The notes beneath the pieces were generated by a model that searched no databases, was not told where the DNA came from, and was given only the letters and a program-made list of their open reading frames with translations. 64,000 nucleotides of DNA from Kryptolebias marmoratus (lineage: Eukaryota; Chordata; Actinopteri; Cyprinodontiformes; Rivulidae). Below, piece after piece: positions 37,290-48,890 of this stretch; the stretch's first letter is position 1, and each line of letters begins with the position of its first letter. Position numbers and translations under genes: made by a program. The DNA lies in assembly GCF_001649575.2 (NCBI RefSeq), contig NC_051431.1, positions 7,302,274-7,366,273 of the forward strand, in the 5' to 3' direction.

Positions 37290-37620
37290 TGATCAGACCA
37301 AATAATCATCCATCCGTTTTCTTTACCCACTTCTCCTTTCTGGGTCACAGGGAGCTGGTGTCTGTCTCCAGCAGTCCCTGTGTGAGAGGCGGGGGACACC
37401 CAGGACAGGGACAAACAACCATTCACTCACACCTAGGGACAATCAACCTAACGACACATCAAAGACGTTGTTTTGGTCTGTGGGAGGAAACCAACATGAG
37501 CTCAGGGAGATCATGTAAACTCCATCCAGAAAGGCTCCAGGTCGGGAAGCAAACCTGCGACCTTCTCGCTGGGAGGCGACAGCTCTAACCGCTGCACCAC
37601 TGTTCCACCCGTCACGCATT
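37290..37620 (-). mobile_element. tRNA-like SINE-type repeat
   Basis: On the + strand it runs CATCCATCCGTTTTCTTTAC, CACACCTAGGGACAATCAAC, TGTGGGAGGAAACC and ends AACCGCTGCACCACTGTTCC. The minus strand start (GTGGTGCAGCGGTTAGAGCT, later GCAGGTTTGCTTCC) resembles the A and B boxes of a tRNA promoter, degraded. This layout is a very widespread teleost repeat. No target duplication was found. Confidence 0.6.
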
Positions 37621-40600
37621 CATCTGTAATAAAATTAAAGCTACTTACAGAACGACCATACATGACTGATAAAGGTAAACTGGTGTGTTTGAGCCAGCCG
37701 TAGCAACCTGATTCAAAATGGCCGCCACATCCCAGCCAATCCTTACAGATATTGAGCTAAAATCTGTCAGAAACAGCCTGTTTTTATAAAGCCTTAACAT
37801 AAAAAATGAGCTGAAATCTTTTGACGCTGTTTCTTGGTCTGAATGCGACACGTTTCTGAAAAAAAAACTAACGTTTATTTCCAACAAGGAGTATAATAAC
37901 TTATAATAACTTTAAATAAACCAGACATATTTTTACTTGTTTGTGCTAAATCCTCAAATCTACAGTTTCTCTGAAGTTTTGCTGCCTGAAGCTGAAACAT
38001 GGTTTTTATCATCAGACACAAATCTCTGTGGTTTTTCATTAATCTGGGTTCGTAATTCATCCGTGCCCTGCAGCCGGGCTGCTGGCAGGTAACCATGGTG
38101 ACCTTTGACCTCTGGTCCTCCCCCGACTGGCTTTAAAAGAGATTAAATGTGTCCGTCAGCCGTCAGCCGCGTTTCGGAGCATTTTTTGTGTTTCTGTCCA
38201 CATTATCAGTCAGGTTAGACAAACACCTGTCCAGAGCTGCGACCCAGATGTTGAAGACTTTGACTGGATTATTGTGCGAAAGTCTTGAGTCGTCCCTCGC
38301 CCGTTTCCGTTGTGCTGCCTGACTTTCTGAAGGCCGTTTCAAGTCTTTCTTCGGCCTTTTTCTGCTCGTTGTCAGTCCAAGAACAGAGCATTTTCGGAAA
38401 CTGATGTTTTTTTTTCTTTGTTAAGCTACTTAACTGTAACTCCGGCTTCAAACGGTTCCTGAACTCAAGGGAGGAACCGTCTGCTGGGTCGACAATAACA
38501 CACAAATTAGCAAAGAAAACGGTTTTAAACAGAATGTTTTGCTGCTCAGACCAGCAGCCTGTCACAAAGACACAATTTGCTCCCATTTATTTCTTGTAAA
38601 AACTTGTCAAACAGATGATGATCTACTGATGGTCGAGCCAAAATATTGAACCTGAGCGACCAAATGTGTTACTAGTGCAGAGCATCAAACCTGTGTGTGA
38701 AAATGATGCAGGATATCAAAGAAAACATAAATTCTCAACCAGGTTTTGTGTCAGGTTTATGCTGGATTCTTTGCTATTTCTTAAAGACAAGACTTTCAGA
38801 CTCTCTTAGTCTGCTTTAGATGCAGAATTTCTGTCAGCTTCTCTGTAGTGAAAGGACCAAAGGACTCAAGAAACGAAGATTTAATGATAATTCAAACATT
38901 AAAAGGCCGACACGGCAGCAAAAATACAAACACTAAGAAGCAAAACGAGGCACAAGGCAGGGGACACAACAGTGTGACGGAGTTAAGATGGAATAAAAGC
39001 CGGGAGTAGAAATACTGAGGCAGCTGAGGCTGATGAGAACGAGGAACAGGTGCGAGATGAAGGGTGGAGCCGAGGAACTGACTGAGGGGAAGAGGTAGAA
39101 ACACATAACTGACTCTACAGCCACAGGGACAAAAACACAAACCAAGACATTTTCCAAAAGAAGACGAAACAAACTGAACGAATGATCACAAAAAGAACAA
39201 AGCAGGCGCTAGTAACAACCGAAGCACGTCAGATCCTGAGAACATATACATATATACGGACATATATGTGCACAACATGTTGTCATGGTCAGGCATGAGG
39301 GCTGAACTTGGAAAAATATCGATTAAATCCACTTTAACAGATTATAAACTAATCTGGAATCAAAGCAGAAAGAAATCAGGGACGTTTAAAACTTTTGCAC
39401 AGTACTGCAAGCTTTGAGTATTTCTAACATGTGGTTTAATTTAACATGGAGGCAGAACAAGCCCTTAATATCAGACGTATGGAGTCCACAGAGTGAGGAT
39501 CTGAGGCTCATCTGATTATCTGATTCATTCGACTCCCTGCTGAGGGTTTTAGACGTCGTTTTTTTTTATGTTTTATTCATGAGGCGTGTTTGAATGGGGT
39601 GCTCAGCCCAGGTCACAGCGTTGCACCTTTTACATCTGCTGGAGTGCGTCAAAGATAAGTGGGATTATATCAGTGACTCATCCGGGGAAGGGCTGGGTGG
39701 AGCCGCCTCAGAATAACCAGGGATTATATCGTAGATAATCAAAGGCAGGAAATGCACCGAAGAGGTCCGAAGAGTTGTTGAGGTTTACGCCGACTCCGAA
39801 ACGTCAGGTTGAGCATTTTCCCAGAAGGGGATTTCTCAATTCTTTAATAAAAAAAGAAAACACTGCAGTGTTTTTCTCATAATACTTCATGAATGAATGA
39901 TTACTCTGAATGAGTCAGAGCTGAATGTTTACCACCAACCTTTCTGCTGCTCAAACACAGCCGGCAGACAGAGCTGTTTATAATCAGAAAGTAAAGTTAT
40001 AATCAGACCAATGGTATTACATTTAGCTTCCTTTTTGTCTGATTCTTTTAAGTGCAGCTTGAGTTTTCTCTCGTTGTTGTCTGTGAAGTGAAATAGCTTA
40101 GCTTCATATCTTTAACCCCCCTTTTTAAAAGAATTTTAACCAAAATGCTCATTAACCACAATTAGCCTAATCACAGATTTAAGCGTTACCACCCGGCGAT
40201 GCTAAACGCTCTGTTGTGGCGAAGAGCCCGGAGACACAAATCTCCTTGGCCTGCAGATAATCTTAATTCCAGCCTTCAGCTCATAAGTAACGGCTTTCTG
40301 TGGCACCAATCATCCAACCCGTAATCTAGCTGTACGGTCAATGGCCACATGGCAGATAAAGACAAAATACTGTGGGATCCCTGACTGCAGACTAAAACAG
40401 AAGAATGACCTATTTTTGTTCTTTATTTTCAGCTGCTCTCCTGCAGAAGATATACTTTTACTAAAAGTACTATAAATCAGCATATGAGGTATTAGTTTCA
40501 GAAGGCCTCGAAGATTATTTAAAGTTATGCCACTAATACAGTTCACTTAAATGTGTAAGGTTGTCTGTTTATGTATTTTTAAGCTTCAATGATGCAACAA

Positions 40601-40789
40601 CAAGAAAGAAGTTTGGTATTTAATCTGACCAAAGTAACAAAGTAACAATGCTCGGTCTTTAATTTATAAAATAGAAAAGGCATTTTGTTGCGTCACGCTG
40701 AGTTTGTTATGTTTGGTTGGTTGTTGGTTGATTAGGACCTAAGAGTGCAAACAACCAAGTGACAGGCAGGTAAGGTCCTAAAAGGTTAG

Positions 40790-40943
40790 TGAATGAGAAC
40801 AGGTGAGTTGAGCTGATGAACAGGTGTGCTGAGCTGATGAACAGGTGTGCTGAACTGATGAACAGGTGTGCTGAACTGATGAACAGGTGTGCTGAACTGA
40901 TGAACAGGTGTGCTGAACTGATGAACAGGTGTGCTGAGCTTGT
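40790..40943 (+). repeat. Minisatellite, 21-bp unit, six good copies
   Basis: Unit CTGATGAACAGGTGTGCTGA plus one base, copies starting near 40813, 40834, 40855, 40876, 40897 and 40918, with a degenerate copy before. Units differ by GAGCTGATG versus GAACTGATG, grouped by position. Since 21 is a multiple of three, both strands show long repetitive open frames (MNRCAEL; FSTPVHQ) which are not genes. Confidence 0.95.
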
Positions 40944-43839
40944 GATCGGGGGAGCTGAGGAAACACTGGGAGCTTTCCTTCTGAGTCAGGCTGTCGGTGC
41001 TCCAGGTGGAAGTGATGACGAGCGAGGAAGGAGGAGCCTGCTCTTCGCAGGAGGAGGGAAGCGTCACCTTAAATCAGGGGTAACCATCAACTTGAGTTGA
41101 GTTTCTGGTGTCCTTTAAAAGTTGATGACAGAAATGTGTACCAGAGACAAAAAAACAACAACCCGGAAATCACTTTCTGTTTAAGACAAAGCCTGTAATT
41201 CATCATATTCAGCTAATTTACTGACTTTAAAGAAGTGTGTTGTAGTTTTAAAACAAGGCCTGTTTGTGAGCGGCCATTTTTTTATAAGGCAGTAAAAAAT
41301 ATTTAGTCTCGATATCTGAGGTGCAGTAGAATCAGTTTTTGGTTTTATTGGACTGAACTGAAACTCGTTCTGACCTGCATCTCATCATGATTGAAGACTG
41401 AATCGTTTCGGGTCCTGTTGGTTTTTCCTGCTCATGTTCGTACCTTTGATGAACTGGATCTTTGGCAGCGTGTTGACACGCATGTTGTTTCAGTTCGGTA
41501 AATATACATTCTGACAGAACTGAAAAATCAGCTACAACCTACTTTTTTTCCCACCAGCAGTAACACCATATATGCTGAGCAGTGGTATCACTCCACTATA
41601 AACCCGATTTTAATCCTATTACGACCACTTTCATTATCACCAAGACTTCTAGATTAAATTTCCAGAGTCAGCAGTGATTAAAATGTGCGAGCTGGGATCA
41701 CCAGATGAGCCGATACGACTGGAAGTGATCAGTGATAGTTCAGATTAAGTGTTTCATGGCTGGTTTGGGATGCTTAATGAGCTGCGAACTCTACAACAAA
41801 ATGATCCTTTTGGAAGATGTCGACGAGATCCTTAAAACATCTGATGGGTGGAGGGGTGGGGGCGCTTTTTTTGTTCTGGTCAGAGGAAACAGAGAAACTC
41901 TTGTCCAGATGGTCTGGCCAAGATTATCCTCTAAACATGGCTTCCTGTTGGCTCGGAGCTGCTTTTGGCGCCGCAGTCGTTTCAGAGTCATGGAGGAGTA
42001 AAAGCTTCTCGCCCCGCCGAGCCGGTTTCTCCACGGAGGGGTTCCTCCATGCGTCTTTTGTCACCGTGTGCAGCCGGGGAAGGGTTCTCAAGCAAAATGT
42101 GGTTTTCCCTCTGACCCACACCCATCTCCAGCTGTATTCCCACATCTGTGCAGCGGCTCAAATATCACTCCCCCCCCCACCACAAGCATCTGCTGCAGGC
42201 GGAGGACGCCATTCTGCTCAGCCTCTCCGATTGTCTCACGTCTACCTCAGATAACCTCACCTCCTCCGTCATGTGACGTCCTGACGCCGGCCTCAGACAC
42301 TTAACCCCCCGCTCTGCAACGTCAGGCCCGTCTCACCGAACCGGAGGGCTTCATTCTGTCCTGCCTCACAAAGACAGAGGCGCGAGGACTGTCAGCCAGC
42401 CGAGGAAGAGTGTGGCGGTTGCCACGGCAAACGTGCGCCGCTCCACCAAGCCGGCCTCTGATTGGCTGCAGCCGCGGCTGAGCGAGCGGGATTCTGCCAA
42501 TTAGAGGCAATTGATATTTTGTTGCCAGGCCATGCTGCCCTGACACAAGGATGGTGTTTATGAGCAACAAGATCCTTCCTCAGGTTCAAAAAGTTTCTGC
42601 AGATATAAATAAATCTTTAAACCTTTGCTTTAAAGCCAGAAAAGCTGTCAAAATACGTGATTTTTCTGTTGAATTTTTATGCTTCCAACACAATTTCTGC
42701 ATCATTTAATGATTGTTTGGGGGTAAATTTAACTAATACTCTTCAGGGTTTTTGTAAAAATAGCGTCAGAAACATTCCTCGCCTTTGTTTACAACTCCTA
42801 ACTGTTGGCAACAAAACCTGCCTATGATGATTTTGCTCATCTAATACAAATTATGTGTTAGATGTTTGGTACTGAATGATGTTTCTCATAGATGATACAC
42901 ATATACAGAATTTTAAAATCAAAAACATTGTGTTTTGACAGCTGTTGTGGCTTTAATGTGTCTCCCGCCTAAAGTGTTACAGGACTGAGTTATAACATAA
43001 AACTATAACAATAAAAACCTCCTCTTTATGCAGATGTTGCTTTCTCCTCTCATTAGTTATCACCAGCTGCCTAGTGCCCTTTGCCAGTGTCTTTGTGTGT
43101 TAGTAAAATATGGATTTTGATGAAACTCTCGGGGACTTTTCACCGGATTAGCGTCTAAAAAACCCACACACATTTGGAGTCAACCCAAAGTCAAGATGGC
43201 TGCCAAAGCTAAAGTTTGATGTTGTAGGAGCTGAGAGTCTCATTTCAAACAGATCGTGTCTAACGGCGTTTAAAAGCTTTGACCGAAACGGCTACAAATA
43301 TAATTGTAGTTTAAACGTCTGCATTCCTCCAAGGAGCTATAGGTCATTTTAGAAACCATCGGGTCTCTGCAGCTCCTGACATGAACTCAGAAACCCCGGC
43401 CTAAACGTTGTTTAAAATCTCCAAACGGTTGATTAAAGTTTCAGATGAATAAAATATCAGGTTAGCGTTGAAGCTGACGTGAAAACATCAGTAATATGTG
43501 AGATTCGGGACTTTATTAACTCTGAGCTGTTCAGACAAACAGATCCTCCCTGTTTTTAATAAAATCCCGTCTCTCTCTGTGATTTCAGCTCAGAGCTCTG
43601 GGAAAAAAAAAACGAAAAAAAAACGAGCTCAGTGTTCTCTGAAGTTTTTTTTTTTTTATTGTGTCCTTTAAAACTTGGGCGTGGGAGAAAAATCACATAA
43701 AAAAAACAACTTTTTAAAAAAAGTTATATCTTTGCGTGTGAAACCTTGAGTTATTGGCTGCTGTTACATATTCAAAAACTCCGATTACCACGCTCCTGTT
43801 AATCACTCGTTCAGGCGTGGCCGCAGCTTCTTCATTTGT
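40944..43839. other. Intergenic, no gene seen
   Basis: One repeat copy at 43100-43350, otherwise unique AT-rich sequence. A GC-richer patch at 42000-42540 includes an ATTGGCTGCAGCC CCAAT-like site at about 42460-42480 but no transcript-like structure. Confidence 0.45.
43100..43350 (-). repeat. Interspersed repeat copy (AAAATCC...GTTAGTAAAATA type)
   Basis: TGTTAGTAAAATATGGATTT, TGATGAAACTCTCGGGGACT, CATTTGGAGTCAACCCAAAG and CAAGATGGCTGCCA line up with 6410-6545 (TGTTAGCAAAATATC, TTTGGAGTCAACTCCATTC, ACATGGCCGGCCA). Same family. Confidence 0.6.
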
Positions 43840-44582
43840 TATTTAAATGACGACTCAGTGTCATTTTTTTCAGGACTGTTTTTAAGAACGTCAGGCGTGA
43901 AGAACTGCGAGGTGGCATCGTGTCTTTCATTAGTCGTGCACGTCAAACAGAAGCACAGTGATCCTCGGCTGCTCGGAGTCATTAAACAGGGCGGTAAAGC
44001 TGAAACACTTTCCTCTAATTGTGTCACGTTTCTATGGGGCGCCGTTTGTAAAGGAGCTTGTGCTAAAAATTCATGCCTAAATTTTGTCACATTTAGCTTC
44101 AAACACTGTTTAAAAATGTAGTGTTGATTTTCTGATGTCACTTTTTACAACATTTAGATTTAACATTTANAGATTTATATTTAGTATGTAGCTGTAACAA
44201 TTACATGTAACTAGCTAAATGTTGTAAAAAGTGACATCAGAAAATCAACACTACATTTTTAAACAGTGTTTGAAGCTAAATGTGACAAAATTTAGGCATG
44301 AATTTTTAGCAGAAGCTAAATGTGACAAAATTTAGACATGAATTTTTAGCACAAGCTCCTTTACAAACGGCGCCCCATACGTTCCTGGGCCATGACTGCA
44401 TTTGTCAGAAAGAAATCTGCCTCTTCAGCAGCGCTAATTACACACGGAAACGATCTATATTTGGCCTCTAATAGGAGGGGGTGGTTGAGACCACGAAACT
44501 ATGAAGGGATCTGGTTTGTTGCACAAAAAAAACACTCATCAGTATCAAATAAGTGCCAGAAATTCACTCATTTGTTTGGATC
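43840..44582 (+). promoter_or_regulatory. Candidate conserved non-coding block interrupted by a foldback element
   Basis: Unique sequence on both sides of the foldback element (43840-44032 and 44380-44582) has a similar texture: no repeats, many homeodomain-like cores (TCTTTCATTAGTCG, GCGCTAATTACACA), and intact, non-slippage sequence. This suggests one regulatory block with a later insertion. Conservation could not be checked. Confidence 0.22.
44033..44379. mobile_element. Foldback element with perfect-length 124-bp arms and a 40-bp internal duplication
   Basis: The left arm 44033-44156 (TATGGGGCGCCGTTTGTAAA...) is mirrored by the right arm 44216-44379 (...TTTACAAACGGCGCCCCATA). The right arm is 40 bp longer because GAAGCTAAATGTGACAAAAT and the 20 bases after it are repeated (44272-44311 and 44312-44351, one difference). 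Removing one copy gives exactly 124 bp. The loop of 59 bp contains a single N at 44170. The flanks CGTTTC and CGTTCC (5 of 6 equal) may be a target duplication. No coding. Confidence 0.85.
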
Positions 44583-45290
44583 ATAACCTTTATTTAAGAA
44601 GCCAGATGTCACTGAGATTTAATTTTGTCTCTTTCAAGACTCTCCTGAAAGCAGCAACGGCAATTCTAAAGCAAGTTTAGAAACTTTCTGTAGATTAGTA
44701 TTTGCCGAGCTGGCAGAAAATGCAAAAATACATCATCTGAAGTGACGTTTTGTGGAAAGGTTGCCTCAAAAGAGCTTAACTATCCCTTCAAATCCCGCCG
44801 AGGAGCACAAATCTGCACAAAAGGTTTCCTGGAAAAAGGCACGCTTTTAAAAACGAGTTAGGGTGGTATAAAATGAAAAATATTCCCCCTCCTTAAAGTA
44901 AATTATCCCTCCTAACAGCTGTGACCCGCCTCAGGTTTCTGTGAGTATTATTTTTTTTAATAAATCAGCAGATATCCCAGATCTGACTTGGAGTTTCCTC
45001 CTCCGATCCCCCTCTCAGCGTCAGGCCGGTGTTAATGAGGAGCAGGCACACTGAGTCCTGCGCCACCTCGGATTACAAAAGCTGCGAACGATTAACGTGC
45101 AGGAGGGTCTGCCCTGCCTCGCCCAGGCAGGAATGCTGCACACGCTCACCGTCATTTCCCTGGATTCAGTTAGGAAGCTCCGAACCCGTCAGGAGGAGGG
45201 AGAACTCTCCCCCCCGCGTCGTGAGATCGTCACCTCTGACCTCCTGTTTGCTGCGAGGAACCAACGTTTCGGTGCCACCACATGGCAGCA
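44583..45290. other. Intergenic unique block, possible regulatory sequence
   Basis: Non-repetitive; 44640-44840 has the texture of a conserved element (GCAGCAACGGCAATTCTAAA, CATCATCTGAAGTGACG). No gene is seen. Confidence 0.3.
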
Positions 45291-45313
45291 TGTGTGTGTG
45301 TGTGTGTGTGTGT
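45291..45313. repeat. (GT)n microsatellite
   Basis: GT run of about 11 units. Confidence 0.95.
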
Positions 45314-45559
45314 CTCCAAACAGGAAGAAAAAAAAAACCCCGTCTGCAGCTGAACTGAAACATGATCTCCTCGTCCTCGACACACAAGTCACCTAAAACT
45401 CAGACGTTTGTTCCACTTTTTGAAGGAGACAAAATGTTCTCCCAGCAGCTCACCACATCCCGACACTTGGCTCTCACGGCCATTTTTAATCAGCTAAACT
45501 TCGGCTATTAGCTCACAGAAAACTGCTTTTTGCAGAAGCATAAAAAACCAGAAGCACTC

Positions 45560-45760
45560 AGAGAGCTCAAACCTCCACCAAGACCACAGATTAAAAGTTA
45601 GTTTGATCCGGATCATGATCTGGATCAGAACCAGAATTTAATCCATTAGTTTTTGCTTCAACCCCAACATTTCCTGAACGTTTCATCCAAATCTATTCGT
45701 TAGTTTTTACCTGATCTTTGCTGACAGACAGACAGACAAACCATTGGACACAAAAGGGTC
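45560..45760 (+). repeat. Interspersed repeat ending in (GACA)n
   Basis: Reads CAAACCTCCACCAAGACCAC, TTGATCCGGATCATGATCTG, ACATTTCCTGAACGTTTCAT, CCAAATCTATTCGTTAG and ends in GACAGACAGACAGACAAACC. The same ending is found in many fish interspersed repeats. No reading frame remains. Confidence 0.55.
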
Positions 45761-45783
45761 ACATGTAGGAGCAAATGGGTAAC

Positions 45784-46004
45784 CTGTGACCTTTGACCCT
45801 TGACCCCATGAACCTTGAAATCAACAGGCATCATCTTTGACCCATGAGGCGTCCAGCTGTGCAGTCTGACGTTCCTACGTCACACTGCTGCAAAGTTAGA
45901 GCATCAGGTCAACTGTGATGTTGACCTTTGACCCCATCACCTTGAAATCAATGGTGATCACCCTTGACCTAAGAGGTGTCCAGCTGTGGAGTTTAACATC
46001 CTTG
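45784..46004 (+). repeat. Two diverged direct repeats with DR1 nuclear-receptor-like motifs
   Basis: Copy 1 from about 45786 (TGTGACCTTTGACCCTTGAC, ACCTTGAAATCAACAGGCAT, GGCGTCCAGCTGTGCAGT). Copy 2 from about 45918 (GTTGACCTTTGACCCCATCA, CCTTGAAATCAATGGTGATC, GGTGTCCAGCTGTGGAGT). Spacing is about 133 bp. TGACCTTTGACC in reverse is the AGGTCAAAGGTCA-type DR1. Confidence 0.75.
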
Positions 46005-46019
46005 TTTCTCGATGCCAAA

Positions 46020-46760
46020 GAAGTAGCAGAACAATTGCTAAAAAATAAAAAGCTAACAAAAAGCTATAAGTAGCAAAAGGTTAGCTAGAAAATAAAAGTT
46101 TAAGTCCAGCTAAAAGCAACAAAATGCTAACTAAAAGCTAAAAGTAGTGCAAGGCAGGTTGGAAACTAAAAGGAGCAAAAAGCTAATTAAACACTAAGAG
46201 CAGCAGAACAAAAGCTAAAAGCATCAAATGTTTAGCTAAAAACTAAAAGTAACTAAAAGCTACAAGTAGCAAATTCAAGCTAAAAGCTAAAAGAAGCAAA
46301 AAGCTAGGTAAACGCTAGAAGTAGTAGAACAATTGCAAATAAATAAAAAGCTAATGAAAAGCTATAAATGCCAAAAGGTTAGCTAGAAAATGAAAGTTAA
46401 AGTCAAGCTGAAAGCAACATAATGCTAACTTAAAGATAAAAGTTTAAGTCCAGCTAAAAGCTAAATACAACAAAATGCTAACTAAAAACTAAAAGTAGTG
46501 AAAGGCAGGCTGAAAGCTAAAAGGAGCAAAAAGCTAATTAAACACTAAGAGCAGCAGAACAAAAGCTAAAAGCACCAAAAGTTTAGCTAAAAACTAAAAG
46601 TAACAAAAAGCTAACTAAAAGCTAAAAGTAGCTAAAAGCTAAAATGAGCAGAACCAAAAACCAAAGCAGCATAAAATGACCAGAAAAGAGCAAGAATACT
46701 AAAAGAATAATGTTTTTAAAGTAACGGTTCAGGCAGTTAAATGTTGTGATTTGATGAGAA
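46020..46760 (+). repeat. Largest TAGCTAAAAGC composite repeat (about 740 bp)
   Basis: A long array of AGCTAAAAGC/AACTAAAAGC units with a higher-order duplication: TAAAAGTTTAAGTCCAGC occurs near 46096 and 46438, and GGAGCAAAAAGCTAATTAAA near 46161 and 46524, with ACACTAAGAGCAGCAGAACA after both. It ends in GAATAATGTTTTTAAAGTAA near 46705, the start of the conserved module, which then stops. Confidence 0.8.
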
Positions 46761-47015
46761 AAGTTCAGCGGTGGAGTTTCTGTTGGTTCTGACCCGTCTC
46801 TCGGTCATGAGTCACACATTCTTTTAACGCGGAGGTAAACTCTCACTTTAAACATTAACTTTATATTCATCAGTTTCCATCAGCGACCCGACGGGACGCG
46901 ATAAGACGGGTTTGAATTCTGTCTTTTCAGTCTCAACTGGGGCCGTGAAGATGGACCACAAAGGAGCAGAAACCTCTTTTTTAATCCCCAAGTCTTGGAT
47001 TGAAACACCGAAACT

Positions 47016-47118
47016 GGAGGAGGAGGAGGAGGAGGAGGAGGAGNNNNNNNNNNNNNNNNNGAGGAGGAGGAGGAGGAGGAGAAGGAGGAGGAGGAGGAGG
47101 AGGAGGAGAAAGAAGAGG
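47016..47118. repeat. (GGA)n tract with a 17-N gap
   Basis: GGA/GAG units on both sides of N at 47044-47060, with AAG interruptions on the right. Open frames across it (poly-Glu, poly-Arg, poly-Leu) are artefacts. Confidence 0.95.
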
Positions 47119-47384
47119 TGATGGAGCCCTGAGCTCAAGGAGACCCGACTCCAGGTCCGGTTTCAAGCGGCTCTCAGGCCGTCCGTCAAACACAACAAAA
47201 CAAACTACTGCTAAAAATGAAAAACGCAAACTGCTCCTTCATTTTATCTGAGAAAAACAAAACAAAACAGGAAGAAATTAAAGACACAGCACTGAAGGAG
47301 CGCCTGTCGCTCGCCACCTTCCCTGCTCCGTATGTAGATCTGTAGCCGTTTTGGTCAAACCTTGAAAATACCAATATATCACAC

Positions 47385-47640
47385 TCAGAGTGGGTGTTGT
47401 GGATGACTCTCAGCTACCACCACACCAAACCTTGGCTCAATATCTGTCAAAATGGCTGAGTTGTGGCCAGTTTGGTGTTTTCCAAGGTCATTCGGCTGTG
47501 GCGGCCATCTTGAGTTGGGTTTGCTCCAAAGGTTCATCAGCTGTAGACGAACATTCAGTGATTATTTCCTGGAAGTTTCGTTAAAATCCATCGAGTGGTT
47601 CATGAGATATTTTGCTAACAGACAGACACAAAAACATCAT
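47385..47640 (+). repeat. Interspersed repeat, best-preserved copy in the window
   Basis: TGGATGACTCTCAGCTACCA, TGTGGCGGCCATCTTGAGTT, TTCCTGGAAGTTTCGTTAAA, CGAGTGGTTCATGAGATATT and TTGCTAACAGACAGACA. Relatives lie at 6410-6545 (reverse), 10185-10240 (CTGTGGCAGCCATCTTAAGT), 36535-36625 (reverse) and 43100-43350. Probably a non-autonomous element or a retroelement tail; the family cannot be named from the sequence. Confidence 0.65.
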
Positions 47641-48479
47641 CGTCCGGTTCTGACTTTCAGGGCGGGAACAAAAAGCCAACTAAGAAATTAAATAAATGAA
47701 GAATTAGCGGCAAAGATCAATCCTAACATTTGGCGGTAAGAAGACGATGGATGTGTCGTCGCTGCAGAACCCAAACAGCTAAAACTTCGGCTCGTTTTCC
47801 TCTCCAGCCTCATTCGACCACATTTCTGCCTGTAAAAATAGATAATTATGTGTTGGTTCAGCCGCAGCTGCCGGGACGACACGTCAGCGAGGAGCACCTC
47901 ATGTTCCCAGGCTGCTCCTTCGGAATCGACCCGGTTCTGCTCGGCCCGGTTCTGCTCGGCTGCCTGTGAGGGGCCCTCGGTCTGACGGGGCCCCGGAGCT
48001 GAGAGGATCCACCTCTTTAGTCCTGGATGAAATGAAAACAAAACAAAACTACAAAACCAGTTCTACATTTAACATCTGGGACCTAAAATGCACCTCAAGT
48101 TTTTTTTTCCCAGCTTTTCGACTAAAAGATCCATAATTTACAAAAATAAAAGCCTCTAAATGTTGTATATTTTAAACACAAAGTGACATTTGAAGATTTT
48201 ATAACAAATATGAGTTATGATTCACAAAAAGAAAGTTTAAAAACGTCTTGAGAGTTGAGTTTTTTTGAAGATTTGGTGTAAATTTAGTGTGTTTTGTTGC
48301 TGAACTTCCTGTTTTATTTTGGAGCATCAGTGTTTTGCTCTCCTGGGTCTCATTTTACGTTTTTCTCAGCTTGAACTCGATTCATTTTTTATTTTTCCTT
48401 ATAGTTTTTACAATCTAACCACTTCTGCAGGCTTTGTGCTATTTTAGCTGTTTATATATCAAAAGTTCGGCTCGTCCAG

Positions 48480-48890
48480 ACGGGGGGGCGTCACGACTTT
48501 TGTTTTTTGTAGCTTTTATACTTTTCCAAAATAATTAACTTTATTTACAAATAATTTTCTTCACAGAAACACAGATCTCCTCAATTTGGTCAGAAACATT
48601 TTTATTTTTTAATTTGATTCAGAATTTTCCTCTTCTGATGCTACTTTTAGGTTTTAGCTAACCTGTTGCTACTTCTAGTTTTTAGCTCTCGTTCAACTAC
48701 TTATAGCTAGCCTTTTGCCATGTTTAGCTTTTAGCTAACTTTTTGCTACTTCTAGCTTTTAGCTAGTTTTTGCTGCTTCTAGCTTTTAAGTCTCATTCAG
48801 CTACCGATATCTAGCTTTTTGCCATGTTTAGCTTCAAGCTAAAATAGCTTTTAGCTCATTTTTGCTACTTTTAGCTCCTAGCTAACTGGG
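48480..48890 (-). repeat. Composite repeat: conserved module plus TTTTAGCTA array
   Basis: Module 48500-48640 (GCTTTTATACTTTTCCAAAA, AACTTTATTTACAAATAATT, TTCACAGAAACACAGATCTC), then an array of TTTTAGCTA and CTACTTCTAGC units to 48890. The reverse complement of 29930-30420 aligns over the module. Confidence 0.8.

Larger units (their letters stand above)
34981..40789. other. Intergenic, no gene seen
   Basis: Apart from the repeats listed, this holds unique AT-rich sequence. A run of GGTCAGGGGTCAGAGGTC lies at 36150-36178 and a DR1-like GTGACCTTTGACCTC at 38099. A unique block with GATTATATC repeats lies at about 39660-39745 (GGGATTATATCAGTGAC and GGGATTATATCGTAGAT). Frames are short and overlap on both strands. 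Confidence 0.5.

Noticed and set aside
40790..40943. CRISPR-like array
   Set aside because: Units are directly adjacent with no unique spacers, and the genome is a vertebrate's.
40786..41100. Repetitive proteins MNRCAEL and FSTPVHQ
   Set aside because: Translations of a 21-bp minisatellite; open on both strands only because the unit is a multiple of three.
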